Assembly: GCA_946480695.1 (NCBI GenBank)
Contig: CAMLKG010000042.1
Span: forward strand, 1-33,977
Length of the DNA: 33,977 bases
Direction of reading: 5' to 3'
From: an uncultured Cellvibrio sp.
GTDB lineage: Bacteria; Pseudomonadota; Gammaproteobacteria; Pseudomonadales; Cellvibrionaceae
Made by a program: the position numbers and the translations under genes. A model generated the notes under the pieces. It had not been told where the DNA came from and searched no databases. It saw only the letters and a list, made by a program, of their open reading frames with translations. Positions within the stretch are counted from its first letter, which is position 1. Each line of letters starts with the position of its first letter. This document shows positions 1 through 8,900 of the stretch, piece after piece.

Positions 1-110
1 ACAAAACTGGAAAACTCTAGTTTAGAGATGTCTCAGTAATGGGGGAGTGGACAGATTTCCTCCATAAAAAATTTTAATTTACCGATAATATTATTTAGAG
101 CGTGCCACAT

Positions 111-141
111 AAAAAAGCCCAGCAGGTTAGCGCTGGGCTTT
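111..141 (-). terminator. Rho-independent terminator closing the left operon
   Basis: Ten-base-pair perfect stem (114-123 with 132-141) and an 8-nt loop. Read on the minus strand it is followed by six U residues (116-111). It lies 35 bp past the stop of the small membrane protein, so it probably ends the transcript carrying the Rhs tip and its immunity gene, and possibly the whole defence operon. Confidence 0.88.
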
Positions 142-175
142 GTATACATATTATTTATATATCTGAGCTGTAAGG

Positions 176-490
176 TTAAAGAAATTTACGGGCAAGAAAA
201 TTTAAAAAGATACGTCCCAAATAGTACCACCAGATCGCCCCCAAAAATCCATGTATTAAATATGGAGGATAAAATATCCACTCCAATATAGGAATTCCTC
301 TTGTGATATACAAGCCAGGCCCAATCAAGTGCAATAAACTAATTGGAAAATCAATGAAATAAAAAAAATACCAAATCATTGAATATTCTGAGTTGCTTGA
401 AGAAGTTGAATAAATCAATGCACCCAAAAACAATAACAAATGAAAAACTGCTAACGTATAGGGTATTTTTTTTACATTCATAATATTCAT
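176..490 (-). CDS. Small membrane protein, probable immunity to the Rhs tip
   Basis: A 104-aa protein of unrecognised family. About three hydrophobic segments are visible (roughly residues 10-30, 38-60 and 76-95), separated by short polar turns, and the C-terminus is basic, so it should be an inner-membrane protein. It starts 26 bp after the stop of the orphan Rhs tip with a phospholipase A2-like domain, which is the position of the cognate immunity gene in Rhs loci. A membrane-embedded immunity protein would fit a toxin that attacks membrane lipid. That role is inferred only from position and topology; no immunity family is recognised. The gene is followed directly by a strong terminator. 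Confidence 0.6.
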   Translation of the reverse strand: MNIMNVKKIPYTLAVFHLLLFLGALIYSTSSSNSEYSMIWYFFYFIDFPISLLHLIGPGLYITRGIPILEWIFYPPYLIHGFLGAIWWYYLGRIFLNFLARKFL

Positions 491-516
491 TTCCCTTACA
501 ATCTAACACCAATTCA

Positions 517-1014
517 TTAAAATTTTGCATCGTGCAAGGGGTGATCTTGAGGGCATCCGCACAATACGTCATTCGGCTCCTCTCTAGATCCCGGTCTATC
601 CATCGCCGTACCAACAGCAGTGCCAGAAATACCTCCACTATCCCAGGCACCCGCACTCAATACACTATCGCACCTTAAAAAGCATTGCCCTCTTGCACTT
701 TTATCGCACGGATTATCTTGTCTGCACTCATAGTAACAAATATCGTGCGTCTTACATGACTGATCAACGTTATCGATTGGTTCTTTGTAACTTGATGCCC
801 TGTGTGGGCTATATGATCCGATCTGCCCTCCAGTCCAATCTGGGCCGCACCAATTCCCATGAACCTGAAACAATCCAGTTGGGTCTACATTTACAAGAGG
901 ATTCCCTTCAACATAAGCATAAGTATTAATTCCGCCCTCAAGCCCAATCGGATCCGATTCAATATACCTCCCAATACTCGGGTCATAATCCCTAAAGTAG
1001 TTGTAAACTAATCC
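517..1014 (-). pseudogene. Orphan Rhs C-terminal tip, phospholipase A2-like toxin
   Basis: The open frame begins after an in-frame TGA (1015-1017) and has no convincing start of its own. It opens with Rhs core sequence (NYFRDYDPSIGRYIESDPIG, then a TYAYVEGNPL...DPTGL boundary) and then changes to a Cys-rich toxin domain. That domain has a WCGPDWTGG calcium-loop-like motif and a CKTHDICYYEC motif containing the His-Asp pair typical of secreted phospholipase A2 folds. Orphan tips of this kind normally serve as spare warheads that recombine onto a full-length rhs gene. A start at TTG (873) would give only the toxin domain. The KAP gene stops 8 bp upstream, so the Rhs core is cut off there. The Rhs identity is certain; the enzymatic class is likely from the motif. 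Confidence 0.8.
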
Positions 1015-1022
1015 TCATATCA

Positions 1023-3269
1023 TTAATCATCTTCTGTGACTTGAAATAAATTTTTAACTTGATTGTGTATATGGGTAAATTGATGTGCTGTTTGCAATCC
1101 CGCAGACATACTTTCATTACAATAGAACTGCGGATGATCCAGCTGCTCACCATATCTTTCCCTTAAGTTACCTACGATATACTCAGGGTCAATTAGTGAC
1201 GAAATAGAATCGTAACTCTCTCTACGCAGGTCAGCACGGCGGGGCAATCCACTTTCAACTTCCCAAGCCTCACCAATATACGACTCTAAAAATAAATCTA
1301 CCTCTTCAGGATTTCGTAAAAACCGTGCAGACAATTCCTCAGAAACAGATTGACTTCCAAGCTGGTTAGACCACAACCAATATAAAGATGGAGCACTTTT
1401 AGCATAATCAAAATATATAGGTTTTTCGTTGTTTTCTCGCTTTATGCGCACTGCCAAAATTTGTTTAAGATTAGATTCTTCTTCGTCAGAAAAAACTCTT
1501 CGTTCTTCAGAGCGTCCTTCGTAATGATGAAACCACCTCATCATTTCTATTCCAAACGAAAGTTGTGCCGATGACGTTAATAAATTTTCAGCAAATGTAA
1601 GTCTATGATTACCTGAAGGGATACGTAACAGCAAATCAGATATAAGAATAGCTGCCTGCATTCCTGTCCCCCCCATCACCATAGGCCCACGCTCAAGTGG
1701 AACAAGTTTGCAATTCTTAGAAATGGCCAATGCTATAGCAGCTGCTTGCTCCTCATTTATTTCGTCAACTTTATTTCGTAATTTAGTAATCATAAGAGGA
1801 ATTGCCCTCCTTGAAGCAAGGCTCTCGAAAATTTCAGTCGCAGCAATTTCATCAGCATCAATTAAATTATTCAGAAGTAAATTTAACTCTGAATCCGCAA
1901 TATCTCCATTGGGAACACCGTATGTAAAGTATCTAAAAAAATACTGTATCGAACAAATTTTTTGTTTTGAGGCCCATATTCCATCCCATTCACTTCCATA
2001 CACCATATTACCCAGCCGAGGAAAAAGAGGCTCTAGTAGTCGTGTGCGCACGCGAGCACGCTCTTCTTCGGTTGACCCAGGCATTCCCTCAATTATTAAT
2101 ATTTCGACTCTTTCTGGCTGCCTGTTTTGATCAAACGGTCCATGATTGTTTCTATGCCTATTAAGAAAATGGTCAGGATTATCACGAATTCTGGCATATA
2201 AATGAGGATAGAAAACTCTTATTCCTTCAACCAGCATTAAGTCAACAGGATCTGCTTCGCCTTTCAATAAAGGGAGGGAAAATGTGAGAGCATTTCCATA
2301 TAACTTAGCCAACCGAGGAGTAGCGAGCTTTTGTTCTAAACCATCTACAAAACGACGAACGAATGCATCAATTTGATTTTGTTCGAGAGTGATCTCAGCT
2401 TGTGCCAATGCATTATCAACACCCTGAAATGCTAGCTCACGTAAGCTAATTGAATCCGCTGGTGGCAAATGCAACGGAACCTGTATAATTTTTTCGAGAA
2501 AAGAGCGTCCAGCCTCTTGTCCTCCTTGACCATAGCGCTCACCAAGAGCAGATGAAACAATAATGTCATCAAAAGCTAAAACATAAGAAGTATGATGAAA
2601 ACTTGCGGAAAGTTTTACAAGCTTAAAAATAGCTTGCGTTTCAGTCCGGTCTAATCTGTCTATATCATCAATAAAAGTAACTACACGTCGCCCACTTTCG
2701 CGAAGAATCTTCTCAATTCTAAATTTTAGTTCATCAAGCTCTACCGTAGAGAATGACTCGCCGAGGTTTTTTGCTGCCTCTCCTGGATTAAGTTGAATAA
2801 CCCCGCCTAAAGTAAGTGATCCCAGTGATAACAAACCTCCATACTTTTTTAGAGCTTCACCTATGTTTTCTCCTGCGGTAGGTAAAGATTTTCCTAAAGC
2901 TTCGGCCAATGTGGCAAAAAAACCACGCAGCAGTAATTCTTCAGATTTAAAATGCCATGGGTTAAATTTCACTGTTATGACGTGATCATATTCCTTTAGA
3001 GTTTCGATCATCATTTCTAAAACAGATGTCTTTCCATCACCCCAAGCACCGTATAAACCTATAACTATACTGCTTGAATCCGTCCGCGTTGCAATTGTCT
3101 CAGCCATACGAGTTGCAAACGGAGAGCGATTAAATTTATCTTCTGTCCTACTTGATATAGGCTGGTCTGATGAATATGGAGTTATATTTAATTCTGAGTT
3201 TTCCACACTCTCATTATTTATATTTTTATTGCGCAGTCTTGCCCCAATTTTTTTAATCCATTCGAACAT
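1023..3269 (-). CDS. KAP-family P-loop NTPase
   Basis: A 748-aa KAP NTPase. Walker A is GAWGDGKT (residues 74-81), the family-typical FNPWHF follows at about 102-107, and Walker B is FIDDIDRLD (about 199-207). A mildly hydrophobic stretch at about 144-160 sits where many KAP proteins carry membrane segments. The C-terminal half (about 450-748) is helical and unrecognised. KAP NTPases are common in defence islands as sensor or scaffold ATPases. The gene starts 64 bp after the Argonaute stop on the same strand, with a GAGA ribosome site, so it may be the last gene of the SPARTA operon. Co-function is inferred. Its stop lies next to a broken Rhs frame, which marks an island junction. Confidence 0.88.
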   Translation of the reverse strand: MFEWIKKIGARLRNKNINNESVENSELNITPYSSDQPISSRTEDKFNRSPFATRMAETIATRTDSSSIVIGLYGAWGDGKTSVLEMMIETLKEYDHVITVKFNPWHFKSEELLLRGFFATLAEALGKSLPTAGENIGEALKKYGGLLSLGSLTLGGVIQLNPGEAAKNLGESFSTVELDELKFRIEKILRESGRRVVTFIDDIDRLDRTETQAIFKLVKLSASFHHTSYVLAFDDIIVSSALGERYGQGGQEAGRSFLEKIIQVPLHLPPADSISLRELAFQGVDNALAQAEITLEQNQIDAFVRRFVDGLEQKLATPRLAKLYGNALTFSLPLLKGEADPVDLMLVEGIRVFYPHLYARIRDNPDHFLNRHRNNHGPFDQNRQPERVEILIIEGMPGSTEEERARVRTRLLEPLFPRLGNMVYGSEWDGIWASKQKICSIQYFFRYFTYGVPNGDIADSELNLLLNNLIDADEIAATEIFESLASRRAIPLMITKLRNKVDEINEEQAAAIALAISKNCKLVPLERGPMVMGGTGMQAAILISDLLLRIPSGNHRLTFAENLLTSSAQLSFGIEMMRWFHHYEGRSEERRVFSDEEESNLKQILAVRIKRENNEKPIYFDYAKSAPSLYWLWSNQLGSQSVSEELSARFLRNPEEVDLFLESYIGEAWEVESGLPRRADLRRESYDSISSLIDPEYIVGNLRERYGEQLDHPQFYCNESMSAGLQTAHQFTHIHNQVKNLFQVTEDD

Positions 3270-3333
3270 AAAGTATCTCTATAATACGAAATTAGTTTTT
3301 TCAAACCAGGAGTTAAAAATTAACACTAGCGAA

Positions 3334-4857
3334 CTAAATATAGTGCTTAAATGGCAACGGAGGTAAATCGTGTGTAGTAGGGATAGCCGTTAAAATTTCT
3401 CCAACTTGATCAGCAAAACGAAGTGTTACCGGCTCTCCATCTGCAAAATCACAACGGTTAAAATTCACTTTAGTCAAACCAAGAATATCTTTCATTACCT
3501 GTTGAAGATTCGCATTACCATAGGATATTTCGATAGAGAGAGGATTGGGAACTTCTCTACCTTGATATGTCCCTAATCTCGGTACAAATCCCTTGGTCCA
3601 TAAATATCCCTTTCGAGGATTAATTTGAAAATACATTCCACGAATAAGTGGATTTTTATTCGAACTGTATAATTTGAAATGCCGCTCATCTCTAATTTTT
3701 ATTGCTACCACATTAGTTTTTTCTGGAACACCCTCACAGAAACCTTGCCATTCATTATCATTTATCTTGGTCTTACCGTGAATAAATAATTCTTTTGGAG
3801 GAAATCCATGCTCTCTTTCATAGGCTGCCACAATAGTTTCAGCAATAACTTTTGCTTTTTCTGCGGAAAGATGAAATTCTTTTGTTTCGCTAGAATACCA
3901 AGGGCCAACTGCCCCACGAAAAACCAATCCATCGCCGGAGTCAAGAAACATTTGAGCACCACAACAAGCGTTCCTAGTGTCATGGCTTGTTTGATCAAGT
4001 TTAAAAACTAACCCGACATAACATACTCCATCTCTAACATTCGCCAAACGCCAAGGTCTACCAGATGATTTGAAATATGCTGTTGTACATAGATTCCATG
4101 CAACTGATGCTTTGTCTTGTAACTGTCGCGTCTCCCTTCCGTTCACAACAAACGCTTCAGGCGCTAAAGTAGTTTCTCTGACAACCTGAACTACAGCTTT
4201 TGTATCAAGTAGTCGGGCTTTTAACTGATTATGAAAGTGAAGCTCATAACTATATAATTCCGCAATAGTATTATCTTCCTCAAAGAGAGAAGGCTGAGAT
4301 TCCAATTTTCTCGCTAGTGAAGCATTCATTTTTACAGGAGTGGATTCCGCAATTGAACGCGGGACTATAGATTCTGGGCGACCGTATTTGTAGACCTCTT
4401 CTGGAATAACAACAAACCATAATACCACTGCTGCATCTTCTTCATTAATATAACGACGAATTTCAGTTTCGTATAAAGACACAGCGTTATAAATTGCTTG
4501 ATGCCTATCTTTTATCCTAATAGTTTCCAAAATTTTATTTTCGGAAATTGTTAGCATGCATATCGGTTTCTCGAACCACTGAGTACCAAATACCGCTTCA
4601 AAGCCAGGAAAAGGGATATGATGAGTTGCATCTCTATCAGAGTTAATTGGTAAGTTAATTTGCTTTACCCATTTTTGATAAAATGAAATGCCATTCGGTG
4701 ATCCCACAACGCCAACTCTCATAGCAGATGGTTTTTGATTGTCGTTTAACGGGCCAAACCAAAGGAGCCCATCTTTGGCAAAGGAAGTGGTTTGATTAAA
4801 CCCAAAACACAACTCAGGCTCATCAAAAATATTTAATGTTATTGATTGCTCATTCAT
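3334..4857 (-). CDS. Short prokaryotic Argonaute (MID-PIWI), SPARTA guide-binding subunit
   Basis: About 507 aa with a MID domain (first ~230 residues) and a PIWI domain (~240 to the end), ending in the hydrophobic PFKHYI tail usual for Argonautes. N and PAZ domains are absent. The catalytic DEDX residues are missing: the first strand reads YVGLVF with no Asp, and the region expected to carry the HRDG-like motif reads IHGKTKIND. It should therefore bind guide and target without cutting, as in known SPARTA, where target binding triggers the TIR partner to hydrolyse NAD(P)+. The first possible ATG is at 4872; I prefer ATG 4857, which has GAGAG upstream and gives an 8-bp overlap with tir-apaz. 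Confident by architecture and partner. Confidence 0.93.
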   Translation of the reverse strand: MNEQSITLNIFDEPELCFGFNQTTSFAKDGLLWFGPLNDNQKPSAMRVGVVGSPNGISFYQKWVKQINLPINSDRDATHHIPFPGFEAVFGTQWFEKPICMLTISENKILETIRIKDRHQAIYNAVSLYETEIRRYINEEDAAVVLWFVVIPEEVYKYGRPESIVPRSIAESTPVKMNASLARKLESQPSLFEEDNTIAELYSYELHFHNQLKARLLDTKAVVQVVRETTLAPEAFVVNGRETRQLQDKASVAWNLCTTAYFKSSGRPWRLANVRDGVCYVGLVFKLDQTSHDTRNACCGAQMFLDSGDGLVFRGAVGPWYSSETKEFHLSAEKAKVIAETIVAAYEREHGFPPKELFIHGKTKINDNEWQGFCEGVPEKTNVVAIKIRDERHFKLYSSNKNPLIRGMYFQINPRKGYLWTKGFVPRLGTYQGREVPNPLSIEISYGNANLQQVMKDILGLTKVNFNRCDFADGEPVTLRFADQVGEILTAIPTTHDLPPLPFKHYI

Positions 4858-6226
4858 CGTAATCACTCTCATCTAAATCAACCGGCACAGCAACATCACT
4901 GTCATCATCTTGCTCATCAGTGCCATCTATTCCTTTAAGAGACACTTCGGTTTGCAGAAAAATAGGCCTACTAGAAATAGTCAGTGAAGAGTTCTCATCT
5001 AGATTAATTTCAATTAATCCTTTTCCTTGCGCAATAATATTTAAATAGACAAGTAACATATCGCGCCACCTTGGATTCCACCAGTTTTTGCAGAAACCTC
5101 TACGTAAACGATGCATTTTCTTTTTGTCTGAAAGCGGCGCTTTACCATCTTCAGTAAAAACAACATGAGGAATAAGGCATAGTTTTGGTTGAGCACCATA
5201 CAAAGGCTTTATTTCAACTGCGTAATGCCAATACACCGAGTTTTTGGGACTAAAACCAACGACTTGTTTCTTTCTAACAACCCCGTAAACATCTGCAAAT
5301 TCTTTTTTCCCAAAAAAATCCTCTGTGTCAGGAAAAAACCATGCAATCTTTCCATTCGATAACCCATATTGAGCTAAGCCTAATTCCTGCATGTGCGCGT
5401 TCCATGCAGTCGATAGAACATAGTTCATTTTTTTAATTACCTCTATTCGCAAAAATAAAGAATGGTTGCGAGGGCGATTTTCTATAACAGCCGCAAGTTC
5501 AAGTCGCGGTGCTGCCGTAGGGCTAGTGAATGGTGGCAGGAACTTTTTTAAAGTATTAGCTTCGGTAAACGTGACAAGCATATCTCCCCACTCAAACCAG
5601 GGATAAGGAAAGCTTGCAAATGAGTTATTAAAATCTTTGGACTTAATGGGTAAACGGTAAAAAAATAAATGACTAGGAATTGATTCAATTGTTAGCCAAT
5701 TGCTAACAACTACATCTTTCTGTTGAACAACTTGAAATGCTGGATTCGCCAACTTAGAAATAGCTATCCCAAGATTATCTCCAACACTTTGGTTAGGTAT
5801 GCCATCTCGATTAAGCCTTTCCAAAAGACGACTCAAACCATGACCCCAACCATTCGAAAACGAAATAATGTTTCTTTCTGAAAGCCCGTATGGCTGACCG
5901 CCAAAACTTGAGTCGTCAATAATTATAGGGATAATAAAATTAGGAAGACCATGTTTAGCTTCAGCTAGTAGAGCAAGCTCAACCTCACGCTTCACTCCAG
6001 GTTTTGATAGAGATGTTTTTGTTATAACCAAGATAAATTTACAAGTGTATTCGTCCACAGCCTCTTCAATATCAGTCCACCATTTCTCCCCACCAAAAAG
6101 TTTAGTAACATCAGACCAAACTTCATAACCCAAGATTTTCAAGCGGGCAGATAACCAAAGTGTAAATGTATTATCTTCCGGAGTGGCATGACTAATAAAT
6201 ATTAAGTTCCGTTTATTATTTTTCAT
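4850..6226 (-). CDS. TIR-APAZ protein, SPARTA NADase effector
   Basis: A 458-aa protein. Residues 1-145 are a TIR domain: IFISHATPED first strand and loop, VWSD second strand, and a SKPGVKREVELAL segment whose Glu81 sits where the TIR NADase catalytic glutamate lies. The rest (about 150-458) matches the expected place and length of APAZ, the Argonaute-partner domain replacing the missing N-terminal part of short Argonautes. In SPARTA, guide-directed recognition of invader nucleic acid makes the complex oligomerise and destroy NAD(P)+, killing or arresting the cell. It overlaps the Argonaute gene by 8 bp. The start at 6226 follows the helicase stop by 27 bp; its ribosome site is weak, suggesting coupling. 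Confidence 0.93.
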   Translation of the reverse strand: MKNNKRNLIFISHATPEDNTFTLWLSARLKILGYEVWSDVTKLFGGEKWWTDIEEAVDEYTCKFILVITKTSLSKPGVKREVELALLAEAKHGLPNFIIPIIIDDSSFGGQPYGLSERNIISFSNGWGHGLSRLLERLNRDGIPNQSVGDNLGIAISKLANPAFQVVQQKDVVVSNWLTIESIPSHLFFYRLPIKSKDFNNSFASFPYPWFEWGDMLVTFTEANTLKKFLPPFTSPTAAPRLELAAVIENRPRNHSLFLRIEVIKKMNYVLSTAWNAHMQELGLAQYGLSNGKIAWFFPDTEDFFGKKEFADVYGVVRKKQVVGFSPKNSVYWHYAVEIKPLYGAQPKLCLIPHVVFTEDGKAPLSDKKKMHRLRRGFCKNWWNPRWRDMLLVYLNIIAQGKGLIEINLDENSSLTISSRPIFLQTEVSLKGIDGTDEQDDDSDVAVPVDLDESDYDE

Positions 6227-6253
6227 GTATTATTTTTTTCTCGAATTATCAGG

Positions 6254-8749
6254 TTACAGACTTTTAAGTTGTTTTAAGCTTAAGTCACCTATGAGTTTTG
6301 GCCAAATAAGGGATCGCTCTTTCAGTAAAGTGTTTATGACAGAGTTAATGCTTATAGGCATTGATTGCTTTTCAACATCCTCATACATAGTTTTTACAAC
6401 TTCACCTAATTTATAAAATTCAGTTAGGGTAGTAACGCATATATCATCTGTTGGGCTTGCGGAATCAGTCGCAGCATTTATAGGCCCAATAAATACTGGT
6501 ACAATTTCGGTTAGTTGCGGATATGTTTCTCTAACCCATTGAATGTGATTTGCCATTTGACCAACGTCATCTTTCCGGTATCCACTCCCACTCTCTTTAT
6601 CGGTTTTTGCCTCAATGCAAAGAGCAACCCCAGAGGATATCCAAAGAACATCTGGACCTATGTCGTGCTCCTTATCGGGTCTTGTTGAATCTAAACCTAG
6701 GTATTGCCCCAAATACCTCAATGCTTCTTCCACTTCATTGGTACTAGCTGGGCTATAAAGAGCTTTTAAATGGTTGACCAAGTATTTGGGGGCACGAACA
6801 TTTGATCCTCCGAATATCTCAAACTCATTTGCAATTTCAATAGCTTGATCGAGATCATCAGCACTCAGATTATCTTCACGTGTCATTGATATTTTTGGCA
6901 TACCTTTAGTTGCTGAATGTGCTCGCCTATAAAGGGAAAGAGCAGCTTCAGCGTCACCGGCCAACTCAGAACAATATCCTTGCCATTCCGCATACCAAGA
7001 TCCTAATCCTGCACTAAATTCGAAAGCTTCATTTAATATATCAGAAAATATTTTCGCAGCTTTTATATAATCCCTATCCCAATACGATTGAGAAAACTTA
7101 ACTTCGGCCTTTGCCAATTTTGTCAACAATTCATCGCCAGAATCTTCAAAACTCACTTCGCACTCATCCATAAACTGATCATAAGCGTCCAGCCAAGATT
7201 CATCTCTTTCAAGACAATTATTTAAAGCTCCTCGAAGATCATCAGTACCAAAAGCGCTTTCAGAAACTTCACATCCTAATTTCAATTGCTTCTGAATGAA
7301 CTCAGGTAGACACGATTGGTTTTTGGGAGTATTAAGCCATTTTACATACTCGCTCCCTGAGACAATAACAACACCATAATCACTCATTCCACGTGAAATC
7401 CGCCCAAGACTTTGTATAACTCTACAAGCAATTAATGATCTTAATGTTCCAGATAACTTCAACGTTTCCCATTGAAATTTGTCAAGATGTGTCGTGCCTT
7501 TAGGTAACCCATCTAAGACTAAAACCCTGCACGTATCACCAGGCAAATCTATTCCGTCATATCTTGCCGCAAGAACAAGTTTTTCCAAGCCCTTACTCTT
7601 TTTAAATGCAATAAGCCGTTCAGTAAATTCTTCTTGTTTCGGAACGAAACCCACGTCCATCCACTCTTTTGCACCATTTTTACTTGGCACTATCACTAAG
7701 GCCTTAACATTTTTGATAATCTCTTTTGATGACATTCTGTCATCAAGAACATTTTTTGACTTCAAGGGAAATAATATTTGACGCTCACATTGCCCTGCCG
7801 GAGTTTCTGGTTTGATAGTAAGGTCAGGCTCTTGACCGAAGGTTCTAATAAAAGCATCTATTCCTAAAGAAGTTGCTGTTAAATAAACACGCCGCACTCC
7901 TTTTTGAAAATATGGGAGCGTTCTAATTGGAACAAAAGGCGGAATAATTTGAATAGATCCGGTCGATATAAAAAATGCACATAAGTCCAAATGATTTTTT
8001 ACATGCTCCCAGCTAAATAATAAATCTTTATCCCTATTGACATCTGCACCCTCAAAAATTCGCCTAATTTCTGCAGCATGTCTCAATATTTCAAATGGCG
8101 GGATATGCTCAACTGTAGTGTTTTGGCCAGCCAAGATTTCATTAAAGGTGGCTTGACGACCAACACTTTTATAATAGCTGTTAAATAAGCCACATAAAGT
8201 TTCATACAACTCAAAATGATCGCTTCTACTGATATCTAAACTGAAATGATTTTTAATCATACCTTCAGCTGTATGTGCATCATCAAAGATGATAGCATCT
8301 AGATCTTCTGCGAAAAACTTTGATTTTCCGTTGAAAAGTGCTTGATAAGTTGTAAGGCAAACAGCCTGATTTTGTTCAAACAGATCATTACTATAATCAC
8401 CTTGAAAATATGTGGTTACGTGTAAACCGTAACTTTCAAATTTTTCTCGTGTTTGCTCAATAAGTTGAATAGAACCGCAAGCGTAAACTACTTTTCCTTT
8501 TGTTTCATTTAGCAATGACTGAGCAATAAGGGCTCCGATTAAGGTTTTTCCGGCTCCCGTATTGAGCACTAAAGAAATATCTGATTTAGCCCTATTATCA
8601 TGCCATTCTCTTAGGGCATCAACCTGACCTGCCCAAAGGTCATTAACACCAGAGTCTGACATTCTTGACACATTTCGCCTAAAAATATCATATGGGTCTG
8701 TTGGTAAATTCTCACGCTTTTTTGCTTTAATTTTTTTAAAATCAATCAT
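6254..8749 (-). CDS. SF2 helicase with C-terminal PD-(D/E)XK nuclease
   Basis: An 831-aa protein. Helicase motifs in order: I, NTGAGKT (63-69); II, DDAH (156-159); III, TATS (291-294); a DinG/XPD-like ARYDGIDLPGDTCRVL (395-410); and VI, QSLGRISRG (446-454). After a helical middle (500-660), residues 699-740 carry GPD, then IEAK and a downstream QMANHIQW, matching a PD-(D/E)XK core (D700, E713, K715, Q731). It should translocate on and cut DNA. It is the first gene of the SPARTA operon, 27 bp before tir-apaz, with an AAGGGA ribosome site before ATG 8749. Standard SPARTA has no such gene. The arrangement recalls DdmD (helicase-nuclease) with DdmE (Argonaute-like), but this protein is shorter. 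Confidence 0.85.
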   Translation of the reverse strand: MIDFKKIKAKKRENLPTDPYDIFRRNVSRMSDSGVNDLWAGQVDALREWHDNRAKSDISLVLNTGAGKTLIGALIAQSLLNETKGKVVYACGSIQLIEQTREKFESYGLHVTTYFQGDYSNDLFEQNQAVCLTTYQALFNGKSKFFAEDLDAIIFDDAHTAEGMIKNHFSLDISRSDHFELYETLCGLFNSYYKSVGRQATFNEILAGQNTTVEHIPPFEILRHAAEIRRIFEGADVNRDKDLLFSWEHVKNHLDLCAFFISTGSIQIIPPFVPIRTLPYFQKGVRRVYLTATSLGIDAFIRTFGQEPDLTIKPETPAGQCERQILFPLKSKNVLDDRMSSKEIIKNVKALVIVPSKNGAKEWMDVGFVPKQEEFTERLIAFKKSKGLEKLVLAARYDGIDLPGDTCRVLVLDGLPKGTTHLDKFQWETLKLSGTLRSLIACRVIQSLGRISRGMSDYGVVIVSGSEYVKWLNTPKNQSCLPEFIQKQLKLGCEVSESAFGTDDLRGALNNCLERDESWLDAYDQFMDECEVSFEDSGDELLTKLAKAEVKFSQSYWDRDYIKAAKIFSDILNEAFEFSAGLGSWYAEWQGYCSELAGDAEAALSLYRRAHSATKGMPKISMTREDNLSADDLDQAIEIANEFEIFGGSNVRAPKYLVNHLKALYSPASTNEVEEALRYLGQYLGLDSTRPDKEHDIGPDVLWISSGVALCIEAKTDKESGSGYRKDDVGQMANHIQWVRETYPQLTEIVPVFIGPINAATDSASPTDDICVTTLTEFYKLGEVVKTMYEDVEKQSMPISINSVINTLLKERSLIWPKLIGDLSLKQLKSL

Positions 8750-8900
8750 TTTAGAATCCCTTTTAATAAAAAATTAGTTGTTTCGCACTGCAGAAAAATT
8801 ATGTGTAATTAGCAAATAGTGATATATCTATTAATTTTATTTAGCTCTTGCTTCTATTGTGACAATGATCTATCTGCATGTAATTTTTAATCAGACGCGA

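Noticed and set aside
3334..8749. The locus as a DdmDE plasmid-defence system
   Set aside because: The Argonaute partner is TIR-APAZ and the helicase is much shorter than DdmD; SPARTA explains the core pair.
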